A stretch of DNA of 64,000 bases, taken from contig CM067548.1 in assembly GCA_034509755.1 (NCBI GenBank), forward strand, positions 12,972,018 through 13,036,017, written 5' to 3'. The notes beneath the pieces are model-generated. The model made no database searches. It saw only the letters and a list, made by a program, of their open reading frames with translations, and was not told where the DNA came from. Below are positions 31,994 to 45,330 of the stretch, in pieces. Within the stretch, counting starts at the first letter, position 1. Every line of letters starts with the position of its first letter. This stretch comes from Anisodus tanguticus. Lineage: Eukaryota; Streptophyta; Magnoliopsida; Solanales; Solanaceae. The translations under genes were made by a program, and so were the position numbers.

Positions 31994-34900
31994 AATCCTT
32001 CAAGAATACTCAATGATGAACAATGTTCTTTAAGGCTCGGTATTGAAACCAACAGGTGATTTCTCAGCAATCCCGAATTATTAACATTTACTCTTGAAGA
32101 GGATTTACTTCCCTTACTGCCTGGTGGTTTAACACTAGTCTACACAACTTCTATTTTCCCATGTCGAATCAATTAGTAGAAGATCTGTATTTCTGGCCAC
32201 ACAAGGTCTCATAAGGATCCATTTAAATGTTAAGATGATAACTGCTATGATACATAGCTCTTTGTGGGGGTAAGTAACCTAACATACATACCTGAAACAT
32301 GTCATCGAGTGTCTATATCATGCTTTTGTCTCGATCACTTATCTAGGATAAAAATATAACATGGTACTCCTAACCTTTCTGAAGAAATCTCTAGAAGTTT
32401 ATTGTAACTAAGCTTATCTACCTGAGATAATATATAATGGAATGCCCTGAAGTCGTATGGTCTCTTTTTATACCTTTTACTTGTATGATCCTTGATAGCT
32501 CATCCTGATGAAAAATAAGTCAATCTTTTAAATCTGTCGACCATCAATCATTTGTGTAATATCTCTAATAAGAGCGGGGTGAGCTCATACCGAATTCTAC
32601 CTTTAAGTTACCTTTCTATTCCTTCATCAGGAACTCTATTCTCCTTATTGGCCCTCTAGGCCTTGATATTTTATCTTTACATGCTGACCATTGGGTTATT
32701 ATGCCAAGACTCAATAATACTCTTCTTCACATTATTACATCAATACCTATCTTTAGTACCCTAGTACATCTTTGTCGAACTAAATAAAATAGGATAGCGG
32801 GTGTAGTGTGCCTCATTTCAAACCTTGCTCCAGAAACCAGTTAAATCTGAGATATACAATTGACTTGGGTATCGGAGAACTCCATCTCATTTTTACTTAA
32901 ATATTGGCTTCCTTTGCTATGGGATTTTCTTTTCTGATAGTACTGCCTCTGCATTCTCATATGTATCACAACCTTATTATTATTAGAGCCTTGGAATTGG
33001 GCCCTCAAACTTGCTAACTGCTGAAGCTCTTTAGCTAACCTTCTCTTTCCTCGACCTCTAGATACGCTAAGCCGTCCATACCTCTTTTCTTATATTGCCC
33101 TAAAGACTGACGCTTTATCCTGTTAAACTCTCTCTTTTAAACTGTAATAGGACAGAATCCCTATATTGTTATTTTTCACTTTGACCACCAAATATGCTAT
33201 TGCTAAGTTCTGGTTAGTAACTCTGGCTTCTAAAATGCTTTTTTCTAAAGGAAAACCTTATTATGCTATATCATCTGGGCTTCCCTTTACTTACCCTTTT
33301 TAATCCCAAGAAGTATTACTTTCTTTTAAGAAGTCTCATAGGTCTCTGTGTCATTGCAACTTCGCCTAAAGATCGTCATACCTCTAACGCATGCTCGTTA
33401 ATGATGGCCATGAGTTATAGGTCCAAAACTTTCCTTGGCTTTCCTAACTGTTCTTAAGCATAATTGAACTCATTCCCCCATCCATTCTGGGTATGCGCAT
33501 CACAATACACAAATTTATTTCAACCTCTATCACCTAGGAGTCCCTTATATACTTTGACCTTAAGTTCCACTCTAGGTTGTAACGTTAGTCCTTTATTCGA
33601 CCAACACATCAAATGGTAGCTATTGACATATTCCCAATTAGATATATACCTATACTTAAACCACTGTATTTGGAGCAATTTCTCTTTTTTCACATCTTAG
33701 CTAACATCTCTTGAAAATATACTCTTTGCAATCCCATCGTCATATATCCTTATAGGATCTTGGGCTTTAACTGCCCGCCATTATCCTCTATACGTTCAGA
33801 TCCACTTCTGCTATGACATTACTAGTTCTGAGTACTTTCTTAATTACTTGCATTCCCTTCCAGGTTTCCCAGCCCCTTAGCTTGATTTACTTTATGCTAG
33901 ACCTTTTGTGTCATTATTTTCCATCTGAATTATTTCTTGAGAATTGTGATCAATTACTGATAAGGTTACAACTTTAGGCCCATAGACCCTTCCATGTTGA
34001 AATTTTTTGTATCAATTGATGGCTCTTTCATCCACATGGCTAGCCTTCTTCTCATATATCATTTTTTGTCTTAACTCAATTTACCCCTTTTATTCATAAA
34101 TTTTGAATACCCTTTTGGGCCTATATCCCTTTGTTTTTGCTTACAGGCCATGCTCTTCTTTTCTGAGTCTTATATATAGTGGCTCTTACCATTGCGTAAT
34201 TACTTTAACTAGGATGCTTCTGCCATTCCTTTCTTAGCATTTATACTTACATATCATTTTATAGTCATGACACATTAGTCAATTTTGGATGACACTATTT
34301 GGTTCATCCTGAAACTTCTTTATTGTAACCTTCTCATCCCGTTATTAAACCATCATGTGAGTTCTGTATCGATCCTTCATCGTACTATCTTTCCTATAGG
34401 AGGAGGACCATTTCTGTGTTCATAGATTTCCGTTCTAAAAGCTCATATTATCCTCTCAACTCCCTCCATACTTCTGCAATCTTTTAACAACTTACAATTT
34501 ACTCTAACACAATTCTCTCTTACTAGGGATTACTAAACCTTTTACACAATAGAATGTCATGTGTTCGTAACTAGCATTCTCAGTCTCAATAAGCTCTTTA
34601 TCTTCTAGTTAGGACAATTGTTCTTTAATGCTCATTTCTTGATAACCTTTAAGGATTACCCCTTCCTTTTATAGTTTATCCTCTTACTGTCTGATTTACC
34701 TTGCACCTCTCAATATCTTTCATTTGTAACAATCTCTCGAGGTTCTAACTCTTATTCCGTTTAACTAAGGAAATTTCCCAATATCGATACCTTCTAATTC
34801 AGGGGGCTAAGTCACCCGATCAATATGTTATGTTGACATTTGGCTATTCAATTATCATAGTAGATACTAAGTCTCATAACACATTTATCTTCTCAACTCA

Positions 34901-35137
34901 ACATTTACTTCTTCTTGTCTTCTGGTTTACTTGGCTACCAACTTGTCATATGCTATCGTATAATTCTCCGTTATTCCTTATATTTCTCACATGTCCCACC
35001 TATACTTGTAGCATCCCTTCGCTATCAATCTCACTTATCACCTTAGTCCTGGTATTTGTAACAAAACATTCTTTTGCTTTTAACTCCTCCTTTAATTAGC
35101 CCTACCTCCAAGACACTTACTATTTCTGCTTTGCTTT
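31994..35137 (-). other. Element A internal region, decayed pol
   Basis: By position this should hold the rest of pol. It is pyrimidine-rich on the plus strand and full of stops on the minus strand; I could not recognise reverse transcriptase or RNase H motifs. It ends at the perfect target duplication of element G. Confidence 0.5.
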
Positions 35138-37775
35138 TGTAATGACCTGTCTGGTCATTTTTAGCTGAAGTCCCTTATTTGACCCTTCCCGTAGTCTCTA
35201 TGTAGGGTTTGTGATGCGCGGGGATGGATGACATGGATTTCGAGGTCCATTTATATGAGTTTTAGATAAAAAAAAACCAAAGCTAGAAACTTAGGGTTGG
35301 TTATTTGACTTAAAGCTGACTTTTGGATAGATGGTTTATTTTCGAGTTTTGTTGCTTCAGGTAGTTTGGAGGGTAAATTATGACTTAGTTGAGTCTTTGG
35401 TTTGCTTTCTGAGATAATCGAATGTGTTTTGTGGCCTTATTTGTAAAATGTGGATATTTGGTTTTCCTAGACGATTCGTTAAAAAAATGTCTTAACTCGA
35501 TTAGTTGTGAAATCCGAGGGTATGAGTTAGTTTGTAGCACTGTTTTCCATAGATGAGCATATTTGGTTTGTGTCCGAGGGGTCTTGGAAGTGTTTCTGGT
35601 GTTTGATGGGAGGTTGGCTTGTTTTCCATATGGTTGGTGTCTGGTATCTGCTCTGGCGTGTCCATCTCGACAACACCAGTGTCAGCTATGGCGTGTCTTC
35701 CTCAGTGAGATGTTGTCTCACTGAAGTGGGAGTTTAGATATTATGGATTTCCACCGTGGCAGAGGGTCTGTCCATAGGGGCGAGTCCGCTCCTGCGGAGT
35801 CATGCTCGTTGTGGCACTTAGGCGAGGTGTCAAGTAACACCACCTTAGCGGAGGTTCTATTTGCTGTAGCAGGTCACTCCAACGGAGTCGATTCCGCTGG
35901 GGCGGAAGTACTGTATCAAGTGTCCAATATATTTTTAGGTCAGAATTTTCGTTCCCAAATTAGAAAACCTTGAGACCAGAGCTGCCACTTAGTATTTTCA
36001 GAACTCTAGGAGCAATTTCATCCTTGAGGTAATAGATTCTTCCTTTTTATGGCTTAAGTTTATTATTCTAAGCTCAGTAATGGTGATGTAGTGTGCTATT
36101 AAGTTGGGGAAAATTAATTGTGAGTTTATATGAGAATAAGAGAGTTATGCTATTAATTTTAATGGAGGTTTACGGATCAAATTGTGTTAATATCATTAAT
36201 TAGGATTGGATTATGTTACATTATCATGTTGTAAGTCTTAATTTAGTTGTAGAAACCTATTTTCAATTGGGAGAAATTTCTAGGGTTACAAATTGGGGCT
36301 TTTGATTATTGTTCAAATTGAGCGTTCAAATGTGTATAAATTTCCAATTAACTTAAGGATGTGATTACCTAGTATGTATTAATGGGGTTTTAATGATAAA
36401 GTTCGAGTCTTGATGACGTGGGCCCAGGTTGATATTTGTAGTCTTGCTCTATTTAAGGTTATATTCTTATTGTTGTGTAAGCTTTTATATTAACGAATAG
36501 TATATATGTGGATAGACTTCGACCATCATGAAGTGCAGAGGAAGGGCAAAGCTGTCACCGAAGCTTGATCGCATAACACTCATGTTCGGCTCTGAGATAG
36601 GCTATGGTTTAGCTTTCGAGACTTCGATAGAAGTGCATAATTAGTTATAAATATTGAGGGGTATTGGGCGTGTTTGGGGGTCCCTCTCAAACAGTTGTGA
36701 TGAAAGTTTGAGTGGGTACCAATGTTAAACTGTGATGATGGGTCATTTGGGGAATCAACCTTAAGTTGGTTTTGACTTCTGATTATTTGGGCATGTTGCC
36801 ATATGTGGGCTTGTTGCCATTGTTGCTTGATATATTTACTCATCACACATGCTTTCGATATGATATCTTGAATTGTACTTGGATTGTAAACGTGTCATGA
36901 ATTCTTGAAGGCATATGGTATTTCATCTCTTATTTTGGTTGTATCCCATTATATCATGATACATTGCCTTATATTGCCATTTGCATTAATACACTCATGG
37001 TTCTATGATTTTGATATGAGAGTGATATTGATATGCTATGGGCCCAAGAGGTTGAAAAGGTAATAACACTTATGAGATTATGGCAACACAAAAATGATAT
37101 TGATATTAGGGGATCGGAGTTGCACGCCTGTAACATGATATTATTACAACGAAAAGCTAGGCTCCGTTATCTGATAAGTTATTTTGGAGCGGAGAGATAT
37201 ATGGACTTCGCGAGTCCCCCATGGGTCACTTTTATATGGTAAACCCATGTAAAGTATGTATACCAATTGATGGAAAGGTACCTGGCATATGTATTGTATT
37301 CATATCACACATATATATGCCATATCATTGATTATTTGTGAATGAACTTGTATTTGAAGTGATTGTTGATGACTTGACTAAGTTCGGGACAAAAATGATT
37401 ATACTTGCTTCTTGATACTTGAGTTATTGTAGAACTCTTGAAAACTGGATAACGTGAGTACGTTTGGACTCTTATTGAAATAAGGAAACCTATGAACCCT
37501 ATGAATAATTATGTGGATTGTGTGACTTACCTAGATTATTGGACTGTGTAGTATAGGATTACTTGGTGTCAACTTGGTATTTATCTCTGATTATGTACTT
37601 ACTTCGTTGTCAGCCTATGATGTCTACGGAGGTACGTTGTGTACTCATGCTACACTTGCTGCATCTTTTTTGATGCAGATTCTAATCTGATTACCATTTC
37701 GAGACCACATAGCTGAGTTCAATTGTTCCTCAGTATTCAGGGTGAGGATGGTATCTCTAATATACCATTGGATGT
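35138..37775 (+). repeat. 5' LTR of element G, 3' end deleted
   Basis: It starts TGTAATGACCTGTCTGGTC and is collinear with the 3' LTR until the segment GGTGAGGATGGTATCTC (37740s). Soon after, the sequence becomes reverse-transcriptase coding. The breakpoint lies within about 37760-37780. Confidence 0.88.
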
Positions 37776-40700
37776 TGTTCCTCGACCCATTTCCATTACT
37801 CCATATTGTATGGCTCCAATAGAGTTGAGAGAGTTGAAGGAGCAGCTTCAGAATTTGTTGAGTAAGGGCTTTATTCGATCGAGTGTATCTTCATAGGGTG
37901 CTCCTATCTTATTCCTAAATAAGAATGATGGCACTATGCATATGTGCATTGATGACAAACAATTGAATAAGGTCATCATCAGAAACAAGTAACTAATTTC
38001 GCGTATTGATGACTTGTTCGATAGTTTCAGGGTGCTTCAGTGTTTTCGAAGATTGACCTGAGGTCTGGGTATGATCAACTAAAGATCAGGGCTGAGGATG
38101 TTCCCAAGATAGATTTTGGACTTGTTATGGGCATTATGAGTTCTTGGTGATATTATTTGGGCTTACCAATGCCCATGCAATGTTCATGGACTTGATGAAT
38201 GGGGTATTTAAGCCGCATTTGGATTCTTTTGTGATTGTGTTTATTGATGACATCCTGATATATTCGAAGAGTCGGGAGGACTATGAGCATCATCTGAGAG
38301 TGGTTCTGTAGATATTGAAGAAGAAGTTGTATGCTAAGTTCTCGAAGTGTGAGTTTTGGTTGAGCTCCATGGTATTTTTGGGACACATAATGTCCAAGGA
38401 TGGTATTATGGTTGACCCTAAGAAGATAGGCTTTCAAATCATTGGCTATTGGGAAGAGAAATCGCTATTTTCGCCTTGGCGAGGGATTAGGGGTCGCCCT
38501 CGTCCAAGAGAATATCGATTGCTTAGAGACAGTCAGGAACTGACCTAGACAGACTTATGTGACAGACATTCAGAGTTTTATGGGTCTTGCTAGCTACTAT
38601 CACCGGTGCGTCAATGGATTCTCTTCTATTGCTTCTAAACTGATGCGTTTGACTCAGAAGAAGGTTCCGTTTTAGTGGTTCGATGAGTGTGAATAGAGCT
38701 TCCAAAATCTTAAGACTCTTTTGACCACAACCCCAATTTTATCCCTTCTGATAGAGGGGAAGAACTTTACTGTGTATTGTGATGCTTCTAGGATTGGGTT
38801 AGGTTGTGTGTTGATGCATGAGGGTAAGGTTATTTCTTATGCAACGAGGCAGTTGAAGGTGCACGAGAAGAATTACCCTGTTCATTATTTGGAGTTGGCT
38901 ACTATTGTGTTTGCTTTGAAGATTTGAAGGCATTATCTTTATGATGTCCATTGTGACGTGTATACCGACCACCACAGTCTTCAACACGTGTTTAATGAAA
39001 GAGATTTGAATTCTAGGCAGTGTCGGTGGATGGAGTTATTGAAGGATTATGACATGACCATTTTATACCATCCAGATAAGGCCAATGTGGTCGCGGATGA
39101 CTTGAGTCGAAAGGTAGTCAGTATGTGGAGTTTAGCATGTTTGCTGTTTTCGAGCATCCTTTGGCATTGGAGGTCAAGTATCTAGTCAACCATTTTGTAA
39201 GGCTTGATATTTCAAATCCGGGTAGGAATCTGGCTTGTGTGGAGGCAAGGTCATCTATTTTGGACCAGATTCGGACTCACCAATATAATAATGTGATATT
39301 GTGTAAGATTTGAGATAAGGTAATGAGTGGTGAGTCCAAATAGGCCATGATTGATAGTGAGGGTGTTTTGAGGATCAAGAGTAAAGTGTGTGTGCCTCGT
39401 GTAGGAGATTTGACTAGATTGATTATGGATGAGTCCCACCGCTCTAGGTATTCGATTCATGCAGGTACTACTAAAATGTATTGTGATTTGAGGCATCACC
39501 ATTGGTGGGGGAGGATGAATAGAGACATTGTTGATTTTGTGTCTTAGGGTCAGAATTGTCAGCAAGTCAAGTAGGAGCACCAGCGACCTGGTGGTGTATC
39601 TCAGTGGATGTCCATTCTAGAGTGGAAGTTGGAGAGGATTGCTATGGATTTCATTATGGGATTTCCCAAGACTTTGGGCAAGTTTGATGCTATTTGGGTC
39701 ATTGTTCATAGATTAACCAAGTCTACTCATTTCATTTCAGTCCAAATGACTTATAATGTAAAGAAGTTGGTGAAGATCTACATCCGAGAGATTGTTCATC
39801 TTTATGGGGTTCTTATTCTATCATCTCGGATTAGGGTACTCAGTTTACTTTGCATTTCTAGCGGACTTTATAGAGAGAGTTGGATACTCGCTTGGATCTC
39901 AGTACAGCGTTGCACCCTCAGACTGACGGTCAGTCCGAGTGGACTATTTAGGTATTGGATGACATGTAATGAGCCTGCGTGATTTATTTTGGTGGTCATT
40001 GGGACCAATTCTTACCTTTGGCAGAGTTTGCGTACAATAACAACTATTACTCCAGTATCGATATGGCACCGTTTGAGGCCTTGTATGGTAGGAGATGTGA
40101 ATCTCCTATTGATTGGTTTGATGTGTTGGAGGTCCATCTTTGGGTACTGATTTGTTGAGGGATTCATTAGAGAGAGTGAAGGTGATCCAGGACAAGCTCC
40201 TGGTAGCGCCGAACAAGCAGAAGAAGTTTCGAGACTTAGAGTTTATGGTTGGTGACAAGGTTCTTCTGAAGGTCTCACCCATGAAGGGTGTGATGAGATT
40301 CGGCAAGAGAGGGATGTTGAGTTTGAGGTATATTGGACCCTTCAAAATTCTTCAAGGAGTTGGAGATGTGGCATATGAGTTGGCTCTACCACCAGGTCTG
40401 TCATGCGTTCATCTAGTTTTCCATGTGTCTATTGTGAAGAAGTATTATGCCGATGGTTCTTATATTATCCAGTAGGACTTTGTATTGGTTGATCAGAATT
40501 TAGAGTTCGATGGGGAGCTTGTGACTATTTTAGACAGGCAGGTGAGGAATTTGAGGTTGAAGGAGATAGCTTCTATGACGGTTCAGTGGAGGCATCGTCC
40601 TATCGAGGAGGTAACTTGGGATACCGAGTTTGATATGCGAAGCAGATATCTTGGCTTGTTCACTTCTTCTGGTATATTTCCCTGTTCGTTTCTCTCCATT
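37770..40700 (+). pseudogene. Element G pol: reverse transcriptase, RNase H, integrase, chromodomain
   Basis: Order: RT from VVPRPISITPYCMAP (37772) and ELKEQLQNLLSKGFIR, then the catalytic FIDDILIYSK (about 38240); RNase H with YCDASRIGLGCVLMHEGK (about 38778) and YTDHHSLQHVF (38961); integrase zinc-binding HHWWGRMNRDIVDF (39495) and core MDFIMGFPKTLGKFDAIWV (39641); C-terminus KGVMRFGKRGMLSLRYIGPF (40288); and a chromodomain-like end VQWRHRPIEEVTWDTEFDM (40583). Stops and frameshifts recur (for example near 37895, 38312, 38548, 38925, 39312, 39546 and 39825). A ~96-bp foreign insertion sits at 38430-38525. The chromodomain targets integration to chromatin in this clade. Confidence 0.92.
38430..38525. 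other. GC-rich ~96-bp insertion in element G pol
   Basis: The RT connection region expected to read KKIEAVRNWPRP is split after AAGAAGATAG. A segment starting GCTTTCAAATCATTGG and ending TATCGATTGCTTA intervenes, then GAGACAGTCAGGAACTG resumes the family sequence. The insert contains CGCCTTGGCGAGGG and GGGGTCGCCCTCG. It does not resemble Gypsy sequence; its source is unknown to me. Confidence 0.6.
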
Positions 40701-40732
40701 AAAGGACTAACATTTGTTTAATTGGCATCTGA

Positions 40733-43691
40733 TGTAATGACCCATCTGGTCATTTTTAGCTAAAGACCTTTATTTGATTATTTGACTCTTCTCGTAGTCT
40801 CTATGTAAGGTTTGTGATACGCGGGGATGGGTGGCATGGATCCCGAGGTCTATTTATATGAGTTTCAGATGAAAAATCCAATGCTAGAAACTTTGGGTTG
40901 GTTTGTTTGACTTAAAGTTGACTTTTAACTAGATGGGTTCATTTTTTAGTTTCGTCCCTTTCGGTAGTTTTAGAGGGTCCTTTATGACTTAGTTGATTCT
41001 TTGGTTTGCTTCCCAAGACAATCAGAAGCATTTTGTGGTCTTATTTGTAAAATGTGGATATTTAGTTTTCCCAGATGATTCGTTAGAAAAGTATGCCTTA
41101 GCTTAGTTAATTGTGAAATCCGAGGGTACGAGCGAGTTTGTAGCACTGTATACCATAGACGAGCATATTTGGTTTGTCTTCGGGAGGTCTCGGGGGTGTT
41201 TCAGATGCTTGATGGGAGGTTGGCTTATTTTTCCCATGGTGGTGTCTGGTTTCTGTCTTGGTAGCACCAGTGTCCACTCCGGCGTATCCGTCTCAGGGAG
41301 GGGTTGTCTCGCTAAAGCCGGAGTTTGGATATTATGGATTTCCGTTATGGCGGAGGGTCTATTCACAGGGGCGAGTCTGCTTCTGCAGAGTCGTGCTCGC
41401 CATACCTCTAAGGCGAGGTGTCAAGTGACACCGCCTCAGCGGAGGTTCTGTTCGTCGCAGTAGGTCCGCTCCAGCGGAGTTGATTCTATTAGCGCAGAAG
41501 TACTGTATCAGGTGTCCTATACATTCTTTAGGTCAAAACTTTCTTTCCAAATTAGAAAACCTCAAGACTAGAGTCGCCACCGAGTATTTTCAGAACCCTA
41601 CGAGCAATTTCATCATTGAGGTAATAAATTCTTCCCTTTTATGGCTTAAGTTTATGATTCTAAGTTCATTAATGGTGATGTAGTGTGTTATTAAGTTGGG
41701 AGAAAATGATTGGAATTTTATATGAGAATAAGAGAGCTATGCTATTGATTTTAATGAAGGTTTATGGATCAAATTTTGTTAATATCATGAATTAGGATTG
41801 GATTATGTTAGATTATCATGTTGTAAGTCTTAATTTGGTTGTAGAAACCTATTTTCAATTGGGAGAAATTTCTAGGGTTACAAATTGGGGCTTTTGATTA
41901 TTATTCAAATTGATGGTTCAAATGTGTATAGATTTCCAATTAACTTAGGGATATGATTACCTAGTATGTATTAATGATTTTTTTATGATAAAGTTCGAAT
42001 CTTGGTGACGTGGGCCCAGGTTGATATTTGTAGTCTTGCTCTATTTAAGGTTATATTCTTATTGTTGCGTAAGCTTTATATTAACGAATAGTATATACGT
42101 GGATAGACTTCGACAATCACGAAGCGCAGAGGAAGGGCAAAGCTGTCACCAAGGCTTGATCGCATATCACTCGTGTTCGGCTTTGAGGTAGGCTACGATT
42201 TAGCTTTCGAGACTTCGTTAGAAGTGCATAATTAGTTCTAAATATTGAGGGGTATTTGGCGTGTTTGGGGGTCCCTCTCAAATAGTTGTGATGAAAGTTT
42301 GAGTGGGTACCTGTGTTAAATTGTGATGATGGGTGATTTGGGGAATCAACCTTAAGTTGGTTTTGACTTCTGATTATTTGGGCCTGTTGCCATATGTGGG
42401 CTTGTCGCCATTGTTGTTTGATATATTTACTCATGACACATGTTTTCGATATGATATCTTGAATTGTACTTGGATTGTATATGTGTCATGAATTCTAGAA
42501 AGCATGTGGTGTTTCATCTCTTATTTTGGTTGCATCTCATTGTATAATGATACCTTGCCTTATATTGTCATTTGCATTCATACAAGCATGGTTATGTGAT
42601 ATTGATATGAGAGTGGTATGGATATGCTGTGGGCCCAAGAGGCCGAAAAGGTAACAACACTTGTGAGATTATGATAACACAAAGATGATATTGATACACG
42701 GGGATCGGAGTTGCACGCCTGTAACATGATATTATTACAGCCAAGAGCTGAGCTCCTTTATTAGATGAGTTATTCTAGAGCGGAGAGGTATATAGACTTT
42801 GCGGGACTCCATGGGTCACTTTTATATGGCAAACCCTTGTAAAGTGTGTATACTAGTTGATGAAAAGGTACATGTCATATGCATTGCATTCATATCACAC
42901 ATATATATATGCCATATCATTGATTATTTGTGAATGGACTTGTATTTGAAGTGATTGTTGACGACTTGACTAAGTTCTAGACAAGAAAGGATTATACTTG
43001 CTTATTGATACTTGAGTTGTTGTAGAATTCTTGAAAACTGAATAACGTGAGTATGTTTGGACTCTTATTGAAATAAGGAAACCTGTGAACCCTATGAATC
43101 ATTATATGGATTATTTAACTTACTTGGATTATTGGATTGTGTAGTATATGATTACTCGGTGTCAACATGGTATTTATCTCTGATTATGTACTTGTTTCGT
43201 TGTCACCCTATGATGTCTACGGGGGTACATTGTGTACTCATGCTACACTTGATGTATCTTTCTTGATGCAGATACTGATTCGATAACCAGCTCCAGACCA
43301 CGTGACTGAGTTCGAGCAGTTATTCCTCGGTATTCAGGGTGAGGATGCTATCTTCAGCATACCCTTAGATGCTCCTTTTGTATCATACTCTTTTTCTTGC
43401 ATTTGAGAGACATGTTCAGACTATGTATTTGGTTTTGGCATGCGTTCCCATTTCTCAGACTTGTATCGAATTTGCTAGTGCTCTTGTATCCACAGAGTAG
43501 ACCGCTTGTGGGTTATTTTGATTGTATCAGACTTATCATTTCTTCCGCATTATATTATGAGACAACTTGTAGTATTTTTATTTCTTCCGCTTTTACTTAT
43601 ACCTTTTTATGTTTAATGAATTGGGAGTGGTTCACCTATGTGGTGGGATTGTGTAGGTGCCACCACGACTCCTGAAAAAAGGGTCGTGACA
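40733..43691 (+). repeat. 3' LTR of element G
   Basis: A 2,959-bp LTR, TGTAATGACCCATCTGGTC to AAGGGTCGTGACA, with TG..CA ends. It is unusually long for the group but well bounded, because the left copy starts identically and the target duplication is perfect. Confidence 0.92.
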
Positions 43692-43696
43692 GCTTT

Positions 43697-44468
43697 AAGC
43701 AAAAGCCTCCCTAAGGGGAAACATTTACCTTGTACACTAAGATTTCAATACCTAACCCCTAAATCTTCAAGATCTTCGAAGGCCATATCCAACAAACAGT
43801 TCCGGGGTATATCCTGTATGTATCTTCTAAAGGAGTCCCTTTAACGTAATTGTACTATTTTTCGGTACTACCCATGCTAAAGAGTGTTCTAATCTTTACT
43901 AGCTCCTAAGATCTCATTTCTTTCTATAACTACGTTTATCAATGTCGGTAAATCACAAGCTAGAATAGGTATTTCTTATTGTAGTTCTACTACTACTGGC
44001 GACAAGATAATTAATACCCACATCATTCTACCTGAATATCAATATCCTTATAATCCTCTGCGTTCAGGTACTATGTATTTTCTTTACTCATTTTGTATCC
44101 TAAAACTAACACTTTACCTTTCTAGGATTTCATTATCTCTCCTGCATATGAGTAAAACAAATGCTCACACTCTGAAACTTTAACATAATATTCACACTTC
44201 TGGCATATCAATAGTCGGGTAGAGGTCTTTCATTTATCAACTACGTATGTGAACTAACCGAAGTCTTTCTGATAATCGGCATTAATGAAATAGTATAAAG
44301 CATGAGTTAGACTTGAATTTTGAAAACCCAACTCTACTTCACGATCTATGAGACGAAAGAATGTGAACAATCCCTAAATGACATGCAACCTCCTGCTTAT
44401 AAGTGTAGTATATAACACTCATAAAAAAGTCTCTACTAGACACGGCTTGTAGACTCCCTAGGACTAGC
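43697..44468 (-). other. Element A 5' internal region, decayed
   Basis: By position this is the leader and gag start of element A downstream of its PBS. No gag motif could be recognised in any frame. Confidence 0.5.
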
Positions 44469-44483
44469 CTACTCTAATACCAA
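44469..44483 (-). other. PBS of element A
   Basis: The minus strand reads TTGGTATTAGAGTAGG just after the LTR end, a one- or two-base variant of the initiator-Met primer site. Confidence 0.75.
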
Positions 44484-45129
44484 GTTTTCATACCCCACCT
44501 TGGGGGGGGTGTCCTGCACCTTAAGGGCCTGAGCGTACCACATGTGTATCATTATCTGAACATATATCTGTATGGGCTGATAAGGCCTTTAGAAAAATAA
44601 TCATAAAAGAGGTCTAGACACAACAACCTATAACAAATGACAACCCAACAAATATTTATATGTATAACAGGGCTGGAAAGGCTACAATAAAAGTACCAAC
44701 AGTTGACAAGAAGGCCAACAAGGCCGTAGAAAATATATATATATATATTACAAAGACCACTAGTGTGCAAGCCTCTAAGAGTACTACAACACATCATCAG
44801 GTCAGGACAGGACCCCGCGATACCTAAAATAGATATAAATATATGCAACATGGCCTACCACTCTATATGTAGCAACTCGGAAGAGAAGGAGTGCGACGAC
44901 CCACCGCTGAACTGGCAAACCTACTGTGGAGGAGTGTCTGGCTATCTACCTGCACTTGCGGGCATGAAACACAACACCCCAACAAAGGGACGTTAGTACG
45001 AAAGAATGTACTGAATATGTACGTCATAAATAAACATAAATGAAGGCATCAATGTGAAAAGGGAACTAAAGAAACAACATGTAACCCTGAAGTGCCATTA
45101 TGGACCATACTATACATAAATGAGATATA

Positions 45130-45330
45130 ATCATGTATGTAGGCCTCTGTGGACAATATCTGGTATATAGTATATCGATTACATAACATTGTAGGCCTAT
45201 GTGGGCAATATCATCTATATAATATATCGCGTATATAATGTGTAGGCCTCTGTGGGTAATATCATCTATATCATACATGTATAAGTTATATATATAACGT
45301 CATAGGCCTCTTGTGGGCAATATAAAATAT
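45130..45330. repeat. Tandem array in element A 5' LTR
   Basis: About three to four copies of the GTAGGCCTCTGTGGGCAATATC unit, equivalent to 29620-29840 in the partner LTR, with different spacing. Confidence 0.75.

Larger units (their letters stand above)
35138..43691 (+). mobile_element. Element G: chromovirus with internal deletion
   Basis: Two LTRs in direct orientation (35138 to about 37775, and 40733-43691) flank a pol gene fragment. A perfect 5-bp target duplication GCTTT occurs at 35133-35137 and 43692-43696. The end of the left LTR (about 330 bp), the PBS, gag and protease are missing; the left LTR passes directly into reverse transcriptase near 37770. It is inserted antisense into element A. 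The two LTRs are easy to align by eye, so it is younger than A and B. Confidence 0.92.
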
